From NCBI GenBank assembly GCA_036734025.1, contig DAIMZI010000003.1:62001-126000 (forward strand): 64,000 bases of DNA, read 5' to 3'. How positions within the stretch are numbered: the stretch's first letter is position 1; the number at the start of each line of letters is the position of its first letter. The position numbers were made by a program, and so were the translations under genes. Source of the stretch: DAIMZI01 sp036734025. GTDB lineage: Bacteria; Pseudomonadota; Alphaproteobacteria; Rhizobiales; Rhodomicrobiaceae. Below are positions 1 through 7,413 of this stretch, one piece after another. A model generated the notes under the pieces. It saw only the letters and a program-made list of their open reading frames with translations. It was not told where the DNA came from and did not search any database.

Positions 1-229
1 GCGGCTGCGCGGCGGCGGCGAGATCCTGGGCACCCGCCAGTCTGGTGATCCGGGCTTTCGCGTCGCCCGGCTGGGCGAGGATGCCGATCTGCTGGCGATC
101 GCACGCGATCAGGCCCGGCTGCTGATCACCCGCGATCCCGGTCTGACGTCACCCGCCGGGATGGCTGCGTGCGCCTGCCTCTATCTGTTTGAGCGCGATG
201 AGGCGATCAGAAGCATGCGCGCGGGCTGA
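1..229 (+). CDS. recG: ATP-dependent DNA helicase RecG, C-terminal end (partial)
   Basis: The window opens inside a gene. The frame starting at base 2 reads 75 residues to a TGA at 227-229. It begins RLRGGGEILGTRQSGDPGFR, which matches the conserved stretch near the RecG C-terminus (usually LRGxGExLGTRQSG) after helicase motif VI. RecG remodels stalled replication forks and branched DNA in the cytoplasm. Only the last tenth or so of the usual ~700 residues is present; the rest lies upstream of the window. The identification rests on this single but distinctive motif. Confidence 0.85.
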   Translation, partial: RLRGGGEILGTRQSGDPGFRVARLGEDADLLAIARDQARLLITRDPGLTSPAGMAACACLYLFERDEAIRSMRAG

Positions 230-292
230 AACGCGAAAAGGGTGAACCAGAAACATCTGATCCACCCCTTGCGACATAATGTCAGGCGCTGA

Positions 293-424
293 TTAATTGC
301 CGTGCTGCGACAGCTTTTCAAAAAACACCTTCGCATCACTTGCATAATCAGAAGGTGCAGCCGAAGCAGCAGAAGCAAAGCCAACAAAAGTAAGCGCGGC
401 GATAGCCATGATGATTGTCTTCAT
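293..424 (-). CDS. Small secreted peptide, 43 aa, unknown function
   Basis: A 43-residue protein starts at MKTIIMAIAALTFVGFASAA. It has a short basic start, a hydrophobic core and an AxA-type cleavage site (SAASAA), so a Sec signal peptide is likely. The mature part would be only about 20 residues, APSDYASDAKVFFEKLSQHG plus Asn. A good Shine-Dalgarno (AAGAAAGGA) lies 8 bases before this ATG and decides the start over an upstream in-frame ATG. I do not recognise a family. Small periplasmic peptides of this kind are common in alphaproteobacteria and often unannotated. The gene is divergent from the patatin-like gene. Confidence 0.6.
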   Translation of the reverse strand: MKTIIMAIAALTFVGFASAASAAPSDYASDAKVFFEKLSQHGN

Positions 425-728
425 GATGTAGATCCTTTCTTGTTTCGTTTCGTAGAGGTTCGTGTGTTCGCCGACTACTGTTTGTGTCGGCATGACTGGA
501 ATGTATTACAGATCTCGGCGAAAGAAAATGGGGTGTAACCATCCCGTGATAACAGATGAAGCTAGCGTTATCTCGTGTGATAGAGCGTCCGTCAGGTGCT
601 GACAAAACGGCTGATCTCGGCCGCATCCGCTACACGAAAAGTGCATGCGTGGTGAACGGTTCAGGGTCTAGGATGCCCGACAGGCCGCCGATACCACATT
701 GGCGCCGCTGCCAAATTCGGAAACGTTG
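425..728. other. Divergent intergenic region
   Basis: About 300 bases separate the small peptide gene from the patatin-like gene. The region must hold both promoters. Two inverted repeats are visible: GCCGAC-N10-GTCGGC at 470-491 and GATAAC-N13-GTTATC at 548-572. No further credible gene is seen. Confidence 0.5.
470..491 (-). promoter_or_regulatory. Inverted repeat in the leader of the small peptide gene
   Basis: Perfect 6-base arms GCCGAC/GTCGGC are separated by 10 bases, ending 46 bases before the peptide start codon. This could be a hairpin in the 5' untranslated leader or a protein-binding site. There is no T-run, so it is not a standard terminator. The role is inferred. Confidence 0.3.
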
Positions 729-2615
729 ATGTCCACTCCTCCTCTAGCCAGGCAATTACGCGCCTTCGCAGCGTTTCGCGCCCTGCCTGAGGAAGCCTTG
801 TTGCGCCTTTACGGGTACGGCCATTCGGTGGCGCTCGGCGCGGGCGAGACTTTGGCCCATGCCGGGGCGCCGCTGCGCGCGCTTTACATCGTGGTGTCGG
901 GTCGTCTGCTGGGCGTGGCTGACGGCCTGTCGCCAGAGCCGGGCGAGCGTTCCTTCTCCGCCGGTGCGGCGGTCTATCCGTTGGCATTCCTCGCTGGCCG
1001 GGTGGCGCCGGCGCATGTGGTCGCGGCGCGACCCAGCGTGGTGTTCTGCATGGAGCGCGAGGCGCTGGACGAAGCCGCGCGGGAAATCCCCGAATTCTGG
1101 CCCGGCCTTGCGGCGGGGCTCGCAGGAGAATTGCTCGCCCTCGGCCATGAGCGAACAGCGCCGCGCCCGCCGGCAAAATCCTTGTTCATCTGCGCCGCCG
1201 GCCCCGAGCCGATACGGCACGATGCCCTGGAGCGGCTGCTTGGCGCTCTGGAGGCCCGCGCCAGGTGTCAGGTTCTATCGGCCGAGGCGCTGGGACAGGA
1301 TTTGCCCGGTGGCATCGCGCTCGATGATCCGCAGGTCATCCACTGGCTGGACGAACAGGAGCGCGCCAGCGATCTGGTGATCTATCTTGCGGAACCAGAA
1401 GTCGATGCCTGGACACGCCGGGCTCTGGCTCAGGCCGATCAGGCTTTGCTCATCGGCATGAACGATGGCGATGACGGCGGGCCGCGAATGCGTCTCAATC
1501 CGGTCGAGGAACTGGTTCTCGAAACCCTCGGCTCGGTCAATTGCCGGCTTGCCCTGGTGCATCAGGGGCGCGCTGCCGGCTTGGCAATTCCTGGCGCACA
1601 GCGGTGGATCGATCCGCGTGGTCCGCGATCCTGGCATCATGTGGCGCTGGATGATGCAGCCTCCTTCGACCGGCTGGCGCGCTTCGTGCTGGGGCGGGCC
1701 AATGGCGTGTTTCTCGCCGGTCCGGGGCTGGCGGGGGCGGCGGCGCTCGGCATCGTCCGGGCCTTGCAAGCCTCTGGTGTGCCTGTCGATGCCATCTGCG
1801 GCACCGGAGCGGGCGCGGCCGTCGGGGCGCTGCTGGGTCTTGGCCTCAGCCCGGATGAGGCCGACGCGCTCAGCGTGCGCGTGTTTGCCGAAGCCGGCGT
1901 CCTTCGCGAAGGCAGGGCGCGCACAAGCCCCGGCGGCGAGCGCATCGCGCTATATGACCACAAGCGGCTCGACAGCCAGATCGCCAGGCACATTCCGCCG
2001 GCCAATATTCCCGATCTGGCCATTCCGTTTTGCGCGGTATCGGCCAATCTGTCCACCGGCCAGCCCTTCTGGCATGACCGCGGCGGCATTCAGGCCGCAT
2101 CGCGCGCGAACTGGCTGCCGCCTGGCGCTGTGGCGCCGTTCATCACGCCCGACAGGGAAATGCTGACCGATGGCTCTGGGCTGTCGCCGCTGCCTCTGGA
2201 CGGGTTGCGCGATCTGGGCCTGGGCTCGTGCTTCATCATCGTGCCGGTGCTTGCGCCTCTCGGGCTATCGCCGTTGCGCTATCAGGATCTGCCGGCGGGC
2301 TATTCGCTGCCATGGATCTGGCCGCAGGACGACAGCCGTGACGGGGTCTCGGCGGGACGGCTTCCGGGAACGGCTGATATTGTCGCGCGTTCGCGTGCTC
2401 CGCTTGCTCCCGGCGCCGATGGGTTGAGCGACACGTTGCTGCCCGGCGTGAACCTGATCCCGCTTTGCCCGCCCATGCCGCGCGGCGTCTCCGTGCTCGA
2501 CTGGCAGCACCACAGCCGGGTCATGGCGCTGGCCTATGCCTGGGGCATGCGCGAGTTGATCCGCGCCGACGCCGACGGTGATCCGTTTCTGGCGGCTGCA
2601 CATGACAAGGTCTAG
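729..2615 (+). CDS. Cyclic-nucleotide-binding / patatin-like (NTE family) protein with degenerate active site
   Basis: A 628-residue protein. An N-terminal cNMP-binding-like domain (about 5-135) is followed by the middle region typical of bacterial NTE-family proteins (WLDEQE...SDLVIYLAE...WTRRALAQADQALLI, about 205-245). A patatin-like domain spans about 325-600. In active patatins the nucleophile sits in GxSxG; here the motif reads GTGAG, with Gly360 (codon GGA at 1806-1808) in place of Ser. The oxyanion loop, usually GGGxRG, is AGPGLAG. The dyad Asp is kept (LTDGSG, Asp481). The fold is recognisable but hydrolase activity is doubtful. The start at 729 is chosen over 699 because it begins just before the cNMP domain. 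It stands alone, convergent with pheA. Confidence 0.75.
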   Translation: MSTPPLARQLRAFAAFRALPEEALLRLYGYGHSVALGAGETLAHAGAPLRALYIVVSGRLLGVADGLSPEPGERSFSAGAAVYPLAFLAGRVAPAHVVAARPSVVFCMEREALDEAAREIPEFWPGLAAGLAGELLALGHERTAPRPPAKSLFICAAGPEPIRHDALERLLGALEARARCQVLSAEALGQDLPGGIALDDPQVIHWLDEQERASDLVIYLAEPEVDAWTRRALAQADQALLIGMNDGDDGGPRMRLNPVEELVLETLGSVNCRLALVHQGRAAGLAIPGAQRWIDPRGPRSWHHVALDDAASFDRLARFVLGRANGVFLAGPGLAGAAALGIVRALQASGVPVDAICGTGAGAAVGALLGLGLSPDEADALSVRVFAEAGVLREGRARTSPGGERIALYDHKRLDSQIARHIPPANIPDLAIPFCAVSANLSTGQPFWHDRGGIQAASRANWLPPGAVAPFITPDREMLTDGSGLSPLPLDGLRDLGLGSCFIIVPVLAPLGLSPLRYQDLPAGYSLPWIWPQDDSRDGVSAGRLPGTADIVARSRAPLAPGADGLSDTLLPGVNLIPLCPPMPRGVSVLDWQHHSRVMALAYAWGMRELIRADADGDPFLAAAHDKV

Positions 2616-2641
2616 CGCTCCTGCCGTTTCCGGCGTCGCGA

Positions 2642-3589
2642 TCAGTCCGCGGCCATCATCCGGCCATTTGCCTCTTCGGCCAATCTGGCCCGCTCCGGGC
2701 TGGCCGGATAGGTGCCGAGCAGGATCACCTTTGACGTGAAAAAATCCAGTTCCTCCATGGCCAGCGTGACGCTGCGGTCATCGGGGTGGCCCTCGATGTC
2801 GGCGTAGAACATGGTGGCATTGAAGCTGCCTTCGAGCTGATAGGATTCCAGCTTGGTCATGTTCACGCCGTTCGTAGCGAACCCTCCCAGCGCCTTGTAC
2901 AGCGCCGCCGGGACGTTGCGCACCCGAAATACGAATGTCGTGATTACCTGCCCATCTTGCGCGCCGATCGTACAGGGCTGATCGGCAAGCACCAGAAAAC
3001 GGGTGGTGTTGTGTGCGGCGTCCTGAATGTCGCGGCGCAATATGTTCAGCCCGTGCATGTCGGCGGCCAGTTCCGAGGCGATCGCCGCCCGGCTGCGATC
3101 ACCCGTCTCCCCGACCATGCGCGCCGAGCCGGCCGTGTCTGCCTCCGTCACCGGGGTCAGGCCCAGCGACCTGATGAGCTGGCGGCATTGGCCCAGCGCC
3201 TGGGTGTGGCTGTGTACGCTGCGGATGTCTTCGAGGGCCGCGCCGGGCAGAGCCATAAGCTGGTGGGAAATGCGCTCGAAATGTTCACCGACGATGAACA
3301 GGCCAGAATCGGGGAGCAGATGATGCACGTCGGCGACCCGGCCGGCGACCGAATTTTCGATCGGGATCATAGCGAGCCGGGCAGATCCGCCGCGCACGCA
3401 GGCCAGCGCATCCTCGAATGTGGCGCAGGCGAGCGGTGCCATTTCCGGAAAACGGTCAATGCACGCCACATGAGAATTGGCTCCGGGCTCGCCCTGATAG
3501 GCGATCGTGTTGGCGGCGTCTGAAGCCTTGGTTGCGGCGTCAGGCCGGTGCGGCATACGCTTGCGCTTCCTGGTCAATTGCGTGCTCAT
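2642..3589 (-). CDS. pheA: Prephenate dehydratase
   Basis: This enzyme decarboxylates and dehydrates prephenate to phenylpyruvate in phenylalanine synthesis. The protein is 315 residues, close to the usual ~285 plus a basic N-terminal extension of about 28 residues. The catalytic domain begins at IAYQGEPGANSH (29-40) and includes IPIENSVAGRV and the TTRF motif (195-198). A C-terminal ACT domain (about 217-295) carries NVPAALYKALGGFATNGVN and KLESYQ, variants of the GAL and ESRP regulatory motifs, so feedback by phenylalanine is likely but not certain. It lies 45 bases downstream of kdsB on the same strand, an arrangement common in rhizobia. Confidence 0.93.
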   Translation of the reverse strand: MSTQLTRKRKRMPHRPDAATKASDAANTIAYQGEPGANSHVACIDRFPEMAPLACATFEDALACVRGGSARLAMIPIENSVAGRVADVHHLLPDSGLFIVGEHFERISHQLMALPGAALEDIRSVHSHTQALGQCRQLIRSLGLTPVTEADTAGSARMVGETGDRSRAAIASELAADMHGLNILRRDIQDAAHNTTRFLVLADQPCTIGAQDGQVITTFVFRVRNVPAALYKALGGFATNGVNMTKLESYQLEGSFNATMFYADIEGHPDDRSVTLAMEELDFFTSKVILLGTYPASPERARLAEEANGRMMAAD

Positions 3590-3634
3590 TCAAGCGTCTT
3601 CTCGATGACGGTTCTGTTCATGTGAAATCGCGGG

Positions 3635-4432
3635 TCAGTCGCGTCCCGAACCCGGCGCAGCAACCAGCGGCGCTGCGTGCGCCGCTCCGGGCCAGGCGGC
3701 AAGCACGCTGCGCGCGCGCTCCAGATCGGCCGGCGTGTCGACGCCATGCGGCACAGCATCGACACAGCCCACATGGATGCGCATGCCGGCTTCAAGCGCG
3801 CGGAGTTGCTCAAGCCGTTCGCGAAGCTCCAGTTCCGACGCCGGCAGATGCACAAAACGCTCCAGCGCGGCGCGGCGGAAGGCATAAATGCCGATATGAT
3901 GGTGGAATATCCCCGGGCCGAAGGGTGCGGATGCCCGCGTGAAGTAGAGCGCGCGCAGGGTCTGCGGGCCGACGCGCGTGCCCACCACCTTGACGATATT
4001 GGGGTCGAGCACATCGAACGGATCGTTGATCGGTGCGGCCAGCGTGGCGATATCTGCCGCGCGATCGCCCAGTGCCGCGACACAAGCGCGCACTATATCC
4101 GGCTGGATTGTCGGCAGATCGCCCTGTAGGTTGACTACGATATCGGCATGGCCATGCGGATCAGCGCGTGTCATCGCTTCATAGACCCGGTCGGAGCCGC
4201 TGGTGTGGTCCGCGCGGGTCATGATCGCTTCGCCGCCGGCGCGCGTGATCGCTTCGGCAATGGGTTCTGCGTCAGTCGCGACAAAGACGCGGCCGGCACT
4301 CGATTCCATAGCCCGGCGCCATACATGCACGATCATGGGGTCGCCATGTATGTCGGCGAGCGGCTTGCCCGGCAGCCGGCTAGCCTGAAGTCGTGCTGGT
4401 ATGATAATAAGAATTCGTGAATTGGCGTCCAT
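3635..4432 (-). CDS. kdsB: 3-deoxy-manno-octulosonate cytidylyltransferase (CMP-Kdo synthetase)
   Basis: KdsB activates Kdo with CTP for lipopolysaccharide inner-core synthesis in the cytoplasm. The 265-residue reading begins MDANSRILIIIPARLQASRL, matching the family N-terminus IPARxxSxRLPGKPL. Other typical stretches are VVNLQGDLPTI, HIGIYAFRRAAL and LEQLRALEAGM. The frame stays open further upstream, but the extra residues have no family resemblance, so 4432 is taken as the start; no strong Shine-Dalgarno decides it. The C-terminal ~20 residues (Ala/Pro rich) extend beyond typical homologues. It is probably co-transcribed with pheA and divergent from the cytochrome c gene. Confidence 0.92.
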   Translation of the reverse strand: MDANSRILIIIPARLQASRLPGKPLADIHGDPMIVHVWRRAMESSAGRVFVATDAEPIAEAITRAGGEAIMTRADHTSGSDRVYEAMTRADPHGHADIVVNLQGDLPTIQPDIVRACVAALGDRAADIATLAAPINDPFDVLDPNIVKVVGTRVGPQTLRALYFTRASAPFGPGIFHHHIGIYAFRRAALERFVHLPASELELRERLEQLRALEAGMRIHVGCVDAVPHGVDTPADLERARSVLAAWPGAAHAAPLVAAPGSGRD

Positions 4433-4553
4433 ATGAGGCCTGGCAGGTGTGGCGGGCTGGATCATGATCGAGCCGCAGGTTACATAACTTGCAGATATGG
4501 GTGCTATCCCGGTTTGATGACGTTGTAAGCAGATTATTCGAGGATCGCAAACG

Positions 4554-5198
4554 ATGGACTCATGGACGTTCAATAAGCTTGCTGGCGCGACGCTCGCCGC
4601 TCTGCTGGTGCTCGTCGGTGTAAACACGGCAGTCGATGAACTCTATCCCAGAGGCGAGGTCCAGAGCGACGTAGCATCGACCGGGCAACCGTCAGCTGAT
4701 GTGGCGCAAACACAGGCAGCTTCGAGAAGCGCATCTGAGCCTTCATCGCAGGACCAGGCCGCCGAGCCATCAGATCCAGCTGCTGCTGATGCGGCGCCAT
4801 CGCTGGCTGTCCTGTTGGCCTCGGCCGATGCATCGGCGGGCGAAGGTGCGGCGCGGGCCTGTCGCGCCTGTCATGTGTTTGATGAAGGCAACGCCAATCG
4901 CGTTGGCCCCGGTCTTTATGGCATCGTCGGACGTCCGTTAGCTGCGGCCGAGGGCTACAATTATTCCGATGCACTCAAGAACAAGGGTGGCGAATGGACG
5001 TATGCCGCGCTGGACGGGTTCCTGGAAAATCCGCGCGAATGGGTGCCCGGCAACAAGATGTCCTATCCCGGCATCAGGGACGCAAAGAACCGCGCCGATC
5101 TGATCGCCTATCTGGCGTCTCTGGGCGATGCGCCTCCGTTTCCGGAGCCTGATGAGGCAGAGGCGGCCCCTGAAGAGCGCGCGCAGGCGAGCGAATAG
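4554..5198 (+). CDS. cycM: Membrane-anchored c-type cytochrome, CycM-like
   Basis: A 214-residue class I cytochrome c. An uncleaved N-terminal helix (about 8-26, NKLAGATLAALLVLVGV) anchors it. A flexible Ala/Ser/Gln-rich linker (35-95) follows, then the haem domain with CRACH (Cys103, Cys106, His107) and an axial Met in NKMSYPG (Met169). In rhizobia and Bradyrhizobium, CycM carries electrons from the bc1 complex to the aa3 oxidase at the periplasmic face. The position divergent from kdsB-pheA agrees with the order I remember from Rhizobiales. The C-terminal tail is acidic (EPDEAEAAPEERA). Confidence 0.85.
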   Translation: MDSWTFNKLAGATLAALLVLVGVNTAVDELYPRGEVQSDVASTGQPSADVAQTQAASRSASEPSSQDQAAEPSDPAAADAAPSLAVLLASADASAGEGAARACRACHVFDEGNANRVGPGLYGIVGRPLAAAEGYNYSDALKNKGGEWTYAALDGFLENPREWVPGNKMSYPGIRDAKNRADLIAYLASLGDAPPFPEPDEAEAAPEERAQASE

Positions 5199-5206
5199 CG
5201 GCTTGT

Positions 5207-5227
5207 CCGGCAAGGGCAATTTGCCGG
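5207..5227 (+). terminator. Hairpin just after the cycM stop
   Basis: Perfect 7-base arms CCGGCAA/TTGCCGG with a 7-base loop start 8 bases after the cycM stop codon. No T-run follows, so it may be a weak terminator or a 3'-end stabilising stem. A second small stem, AACCGT/ACGGTT, sits at 5339-5360 before yejA. Confidence 0.35.
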
Positions 5228-5487
5228 CTGGCGTGATTGACCGCGCGGGTTGCGGCAGCAGAGTGTGAAAGCGCTGCAGCCCGTGTGCGCGAGCGCCCAA
5301 GCCGCGCCTTTCCAGAAATCCACACCGGCACATCCAAAAACCGTTTCATTCAAGACGGTTGGCGCGGCTGGATGAAAGTTTTTTAATTAGGTGCTGAGAT
5401 TTTGACTGGTCATGTTAAAACCAGAAGCCATTGAGAGGTCGGCGGCGTTTCGCCGCAACTGATTTTCCTGAAACCATCGGGAGTGAT

Positions 5488-7359
5488 ATGCAAGCGCGTT
5501 ATCTTGTCGGGAAAAGCATATTTTTTTTCGCATTGCTTGCCGCGGTGCTCGGCTATGCGGCGGCCATGGCGCAAACCCCGCCAGCAAATGCGCCGGAACG
5601 CAAGCACGGCCTGACCCTCATCGGCGAGGCACCAGCCCTGCCGCCAGACTTTACTCATTTTCCCTACGCCAACCCGGATGCTCCCAAGGGCGGCTCGGTC
5701 AAGTTGTGGGGATTTGGTTCATTTGACAGCGTCAACCCGATCCCGTTGCGCGGGCAAAAGGCGATCGGGCTTGGTCTCGTCTTCGACCAGTTGATGGTAT
5801 CCAGCCTTGATGAGCCATCAACCGAATATGGACTGATCGCCGAATGGGTGTCCCATCCCGATGATTTCTCATCTGTAACCTTCGGGCTCAATCCGCAAGC
5901 GCGCTGGCACGACGGCAAGCCGATCACGGTGGAAGATGTCATCTTCTCGCTCGAAACGCTGAAGGCCCACAATCCCTCCTTTGCCGCTTACTATGCCAAT
6001 GTCCTGAGCGCCGAAGAGACCGGTCCACGTGAAGTGACATTCCACTTCGACATGAAAGGCAACCGCGAATTGCCGCTGATTGTCGGCCAACTCACGGTCT
6101 TTCCGAAGCATTTCTGGGCCAGTGAGGGGCGTGATCCGGCCCGCACCACCCTCGACCCGGTGCTCGGCTCGGGCCCCTATCGCATCCGCAGCATCGATGG
6201 CGGGCGCTCGATCATTTATGAGCGCGTGCCGGATTACTGGGCGCAGGACCTGCCGGCTGCGCGCGGCCATTACAATTTCGATGAGCTCCGCTTCGATTAC
6301 TACCGCGATCAGACGATCGCATTCGAAGCCTTCAAGGCCGGCAAGATCGATTTCTTTCAGGAAAGCAGCGCGCGCAACTGGGCAACCGGCTATGATTTCC
6401 CTGCGCTCAAAGACGGCCGCGTAGTCAAGCGCGACGATATCGTCCTGGACAATCCGCAGCCTATGCAAGCTTTCGTGATGAACCTGAGGCGCGCGAAATT
6501 CGAGGATGCGCGGGTGCGCCTCGCGTTCAATCTGGCGTTTGATTTCGAGTGGGCCAACGAGACGCTTTTTTACGGACAGTATGAGCGGACGACCAGTTTT
6601 TTCGAGAACACCGAACTGGCCGCGACCGGCTTGCCCGAAGGACATGAGCGCGAGGTGCTGGAAAAACTCCGCGAGGAATTTCCAGATCATTTGCCCGCCT
6701 CGGTCCTTAGCGAGAGCTACACCAATCCGACCGGGGGCGGGCCGGCCAACATGCGCCCGAACTATCGCAGGGCGCTTGCGCTCATGCGCGAAGCCGGCTG
6801 GGAAATCCGCGGCGGCAAGCTGACCAATGTCGAGACCGGTCAACCGTTCGAGGTTGAATTCCTGCTCCAGTCACCGGCGATGGAGAGGGTAGTGCTGCCC
6901 TACATCCAGAGCCTGGCGCGCATCGGCATCACGGCCCGCGCGCGCGTCGTCGACAGCCCGCAATACAAGGAGCGCACCGATCGTTTCGACTTTGACATCA
7001 TTGTCGATGTTTTACCCCAGTCGGAGTCGCCCGGCAACGAGCAGCGCGATTTCTGGGGTTCAGCGGCGGCAGATATCGAAGGCAGCCGTAATACCATGGG
7101 GATCAGGAACCCGGCGGTCGATCGGCTGATCGACATGATCATAGCCGCGCCGGACAGGCAGACGCTGGTCGCCGTCACGCGCGCGCTTGATCGCGTGCTG
7201 CTGCACAATCATTACGTGGTGCCGCAATGGTATACGCCGACTGAGCGCATCGCCTACTGGAACAAGTTCGCGTATCCCGAGCAGCTACCAAAGCGCACCA
7301 TCGGTTTTATTCAGATATGGTGGCATAGCGCGGAAAGCGCCATCCCGCAGGGGCAGTAA
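5488..7359 (+). CDS. yejA: YejA-type peptide ABC transporter, substrate-binding protein (copy 1)
   Basis: A 623-residue family 5 solute-binding protein for a peptide importer. The start at 5488 (MQARYLVGKSIFFFALLAAV) is preceded by GGGAG at good spacing and gives a clean signal peptide ending near AAMAQT; an earlier in-frame start would place about 19 residues before it. Family features include HGLTLIGEAPALPPDFTHFP, LGSGPYRI and the YejA-type C-terminus (HNHYVVPQWY, IGFIQIWWH). YejABEF takes up oligopeptides such as microcin C in E. coli and antimicrobial peptides in rhizobia and Brucella. It is the first gene of a five-gene operon and is followed 54 bases later by a paralogue. Confidence 0.9.
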   Translation: MQARYLVGKSIFFFALLAAVLGYAAAMAQTPPANAPERKHGLTLIGEAPALPPDFTHFPYANPDAPKGGSVKLWGFGSFDSVNPIPLRGQKAIGLGLVFDQLMVSSLDEPSTEYGLIAEWVSHPDDFSSVTFGLNPQARWHDGKPITVEDVIFSLETLKAHNPSFAAYYANVLSAEETGPREVTFHFDMKGNRELPLIVGQLTVFPKHFWASEGRDPARTTLDPVLGSGPYRIRSIDGGRSIIYERVPDYWAQDLPAARGHYNFDELRFDYYRDQTIAFEAFKAGKIDFFQESSARNWATGYDFPALKDGRVVKRDDIVLDNPQPMQAFVMNLRRAKFEDARVRLAFNLAFDFEWANETLFYGQYERTTSFFENTELAATGLPEGHEREVLEKLREEFPDHLPASVLSESYTNPTGGGPANMRPNYRRALALMREAGWEIRGGKLTNVETGQPFEVEFLLQSPAMERVVLPYIQSLARIGITARARVVDSPQYKERTDRFDFDIIVDVLPQSESPGNEQRDFWGSAAADIEGSRNTMGIRNPAVDRLIDMIIAAPDRQTLVAVTRALDRVLLHNHYVVPQWYTPTERIAYWNKFAYPEQLPKRTIGFIQIWWHSAESAIPQGQ

Positions 7360-7413
7360 GATGAGTGTGCCGGGGCTGCACGCTCCGGCATGAAGCGGTA
7401 TGAGGTGGAATGA

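Noticed and set aside
5869..6843. A 324-codon antisense open frame within yejA copy 1
   Set aside because: No family resemblance and composition typical of reverse-strand shadows; yejA is certain here.
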